Below are positions 5,210 through 6,981 of a DNA stretch of 6,981 bases, in pieces. The notes under the pieces are model-generated. The model did not search any database, was not told the origin of the DNA, and worked only from the letters and a program-made list of their open reading frames with translations. The position numbers were made by a program, and so were the translations under genes. The stretch's first letter is position 1. The number at the start of each line of letters is the position of its first letter. The stretch is from UMGS1696 sp964558485 (GTDB lineage: Bacteria; Bacillota; Clostridia; Oscillospirales; CAG-272): NCBI GenBank assembly GCA_964558485.1, contig CAZLED010000118.1:1-6981 (forward strand), written 5' to 3'.

Positions 5210-6232
5210 ATGATCGCAGTATTGAAACCGGGTACATCCGTAGAACAGATCGAACACCTGACCGAATGGCTCCAGACCCAGGGCGTGGGCGTACACGTTT
5301 GCGAAGGACAATATCAGACCATCGTAGGCCTGCTGGGCGACACCAGCCGCATCGACGAAGAGCTGCTGTCCGGGCTGGACATGGTGGAGTCCGTCAAGCG
5401 CATCAGCGAACCCTTCAAGAGCGCCAACCGGAAGTTCCATCCGGACGACTCCATTATCGAGATCCCCACACCCGACGGAAACGTGGTCAAGGTCGGCGGC
5501 GGTAACTTTGTCGCCATTGCCGGTCCCTGCTCTGTGGAGACAGAGGAACAGATCCTGGAGGTGGCTCGTGCGGTCAAGGCCTCCGGTGCCAATCTGCTCC
5601 GTGGTGGTGCCTTCAAGCCCAGAACCTCTCCTTACGATTTCCAGGGTCTGAAGGCCGATGGGATCGCACTGCTGCTGGAAGCCAAAAAGGAGACCGGCCT
5701 GCCCATCGTCACCGAGATCATGAGCGCCGACCACCTGCCCCTGTTCGAGGACGTAGACGTGATCCAGGTGGGCGCCCGGAATATGCAGAACTTCGAGCTG
5801 CTCAAGGCGCTGGGCAAGACCAACAAGCCCATTCTCCTGAAGCGTGGACTTGCCAACACCATGAAGGAATTCCTCATGAGTGCCGAATACATCATGGCCG
5901 GCGGCAACGAAAACATCATCCTGTGCGAACGAGGCGTGCGTACCTTCGAGACCTACACCCGGAACACCCTGGATCTGGCGGCCGTACCCATGCTCCATGA
6001 GCTGACCCATCTGCCCATCATCGTAGACCCCAGCCACGCCACCGGCATTTCCCGTCTGGTGAAGCCTATGGCCTGTGCTGCAGCCGCTTGTGGTGCCGAC
6101 GGGATCATGATCGAGGTACACAACAATCCCAAGAAGGCACTCTGCGACGGTCCCCAGTCTCTGACTCCGGCACAGTTCGACGACGTGATGCAGGTCATGA
6201 TGCGTGTGAGAGACGCCGTAACAGAAAAGTAA
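5210..6232 (+). CDS. aroF: 3-deoxy-7-phosphoheptulonate (DAHP) synthase, type I-beta with N-terminal ferredoxin-like regulatory domain
   Basis: A 340-residue cytoplasmic enzyme joining phosphoenolpyruvate and erythrose 4-phosphate to form DAHP, the first step of the shikimate pathway. Residues 1-70 (MIAVLKPGTS..., with His29) form the ferredoxin-like domain that binds Tyr/Phe in the Thermotoga enzyme. The catalytic barrel follows. Metal ligands recognised from the Thermotoga maritima enzyme are all present: Cys107 (AGPCSVE), His276 (DPSHATG), Glu302 (IEVH) and Asp313 (CDGPQS). Substrate-binding motifs LLRGGAFKPRTSPY (129-142) and ILLKRG (208-213, Lys211) are intact. ATG 5210 is preceded by AAGGAG (5195-5200) at 9-nt spacing. 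It is the first large gene after the Tyr/Phe leader and attenuator, with tyrA 36 nt downstream. Control thus appears double: attenuation of transcription and feedback on the protein. Confidence 0.96.
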   Translation: MIAVLKPGTSVEQIEHLTEWLQTQGVGVHVCEGQYQTIVGLLGDTSRIDEELLSGLDMVESVKRISEPFKSANRKFHPDDSIIEIPTPDGNVVKVGGGNFVAIAGPCSVETEEQILEVARAVKASGANLLRGGAFKPRTSPYDFQGLKADGIALLLEAKKETGLPIVTEIMSADHLPLFEDVDVIQVGARNMQNFELLKALGKTNKPILLKRGLANTMKEFLMSAEYIMAGGNENIILCERGVRTFETYTRNTLDLAAVPMLHELTHLPIIVDPSHATGISRLVKPMACAAAACGADGIMIEVHNNPKKALCDGPQSLTPAQFDDVMQVMMRVRDAVTEK

Positions 6233-6268
6233 ACGATACGAAGTTTTCGAAGTGAGGAGAGAACCAAA

Positions 6269-6981
6269 ATGAATGTTGGAATCGTTGGGCTGGGGCTGAT
6301 CGGCGGCTCCATGGCGAAGGCATACAAGGCAGCAGGACATACCGTACTGGGACTGGACAAAAGTCCGATTCCACAGGGGTATGCGGAAATGAACGGCATC
6401 GTGGACGGCAAGCTGACACCGGAGACTGCCGGAGAATGTGAGCTGATCCTGGTGGCGCTGTATCCCCAGGCCGCTATGAAATATATGGAAGAGATCGCTC
6501 CCCATTTGTCGGCGAACACCGTGCTGATGGATCTGTGCGGCATCAAGAAGGAAGTGTGCGACACCGGGTTCGCTCTGGCCAAGCAGTATGGCTTCGTATA
6601 CGCCGGTGGTCATCCCATGGCAGGCAACCGGTTCTCCGGCATCAAAAACGCCACGGCTGACCTGTTTGCCGGTTCTCCCATGGTGTTGGTGCCCGGTAAG
6701 ACCGACGACATGGCGCTGATGACCCGGCTGAAGGAGCTGTTGGCACCGGCAAAGTTCGATCATCTCTCCGTCACCACCGCCGAAGAGCACGACAAGCGCA
6801 TTGCCTACACCTCCCAGCTGGCACACGTGGTCTCCAATGCCTACATCAAAAGCCCCACGGCCGAAAAGCACAAGGGCTTCTCCGCTGGCAGCTACCGGGA
6901 TATGACCCATGTGGCACCCCTGAACGAGATCATGTGGGCTGACCTGTTCCTGTGCAACCGGGACAATCTCCTTGGCGAGAT
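6269..6981 (+). CDS. tyrA: Prephenate dehydrogenase, 3' end beyond window
   Basis: ATG 6269 follows GAGGAGA (6254-6260) at 8-nt spacing, and 237 complete codons are visible before the window ends. It oxidises and decarboxylates prephenate to 4-hydroxyphenylpyruvate, the committed step to tyrosine. Residues 4-14 (GIVGLGLIGGS) are the Rossmann GxGxxG dinucleotide site. GGHPMAGNRFSG (113-124, His115) is the family substrate-side motif. SQLAHVVSNAY (182-192) corresponds to the catalytic-histidine helix, with His186 aligned by eye to the catalytic His. No chorismate mutase or other domain precedes it. Co-transcription with aroF from the attenuated promoter is likely, since only 36 nt separate them and no terminator is visible between. 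It could be called an arogenate dehydrogenase; sequence alone does not settle the substrate. Confidence 0.93.
   Translation, partial: MNVGIVGLGLIGGSMAKAYKAAGHTVLGLDKSPIPQGYAEMNGIVDGKLTPETAGECELILVALYPQAAMKYMEEIAPHLSANTVLMDLCGIKKEVCDTGFALAKQYGFVYAGGHPMAGNRFSGIKNATADLFAGSPMVLVPGKTDDMALMTRLKELLAPAKFDHLSVTTAEEHDKRIAYTSQLAHVVSNAYIKSPTAEKHKGFSAGSYRDMTHVAPLNEIMWADLFLCNRDNLLGE

Noticed and set aside
5183..6910. Long minus-strand open frame (575 codons) opposite aroF and tyrA
   Set aside because: It is antisense to two well-recognised genes, crosses both of them, and its protein resembles no family I know; it is a codon-bias shadow.

Overview
The window looks like chromosomal DNA from a Gram-positive, low-to-mid GC anaerobe, most likely a Clostridia member of the Oscillospiraceae/Ruminococcaceae type. 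This is inferred from strong AAGGAG-type ribosome binding sites, consensus sigma-A promoters, Sec lipoprotein signals with a lipobox, an M18 aminopeptidase, and a Thermotoga-type DAHP synthase next to tyrA. No mobile elements, tRNA/rRNA genes or CRISPR repeats were seen.

Layout. (1) Bases 1-1898, plus strand: an M18-family aminopeptidase missing only its first few codons at the window edge. It overlaps by 10 nt a lipoprotein whose C-terminal half is a complete barnase-type ribonuclease domain with every catalytic position conserved. (2) Bases 1919-1968: a strong bidirectional terminator between convergent transcription units. (3) Bases 1981-4461, minus strand: a polar amino acid ABC transporter operon in the order substrate-binding lipoprotein, permease, ATPase. 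The binding protein appears circularly permuted: the stretch that normally ends the fold sits at its N-terminus. A nested hairpin lies between the binding-protein and permease genes. (4) Bases 4462-4980: a divergent intergenic region holding the transporter promoter (extended -10) with a palindrome over its -35, two plus-strand terminator-like hairpins of unknown purpose, and a perfect consensus plus-strand promoter. (5) Bases 4949-6981, plus strand: an aromatic amino acid biosynthesis operon. It starts with a 20-residue leader peptide carrying nine consecutive Tyr/Phe codons and a strong attenuator hairpin, followed by DAHP synthase (first shikimate step) and prephenate dehydrogenase (tyrA, cut by the window end).

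How it works together. The right half reads as a self-regulated Tyr/Phe pathway. Expression of the entry enzyme and the tyrosine-branch enzyme would be raised when charged tRNA-Tyr/tRNA-Phe runs short and the ribosome stalls on the leader. The DAHP synthase also carries an N-terminal ferredoxin-like domain of the kind that binds Tyr/Phe for feedback inhibition. The most notable item is this leader-peptide attenuator, because Firmicutes usually control amino acid genes with T-boxes or TRAP. The permuted binding protein and the membrane-anchored barnase-like RNase without a visible barstar come next.
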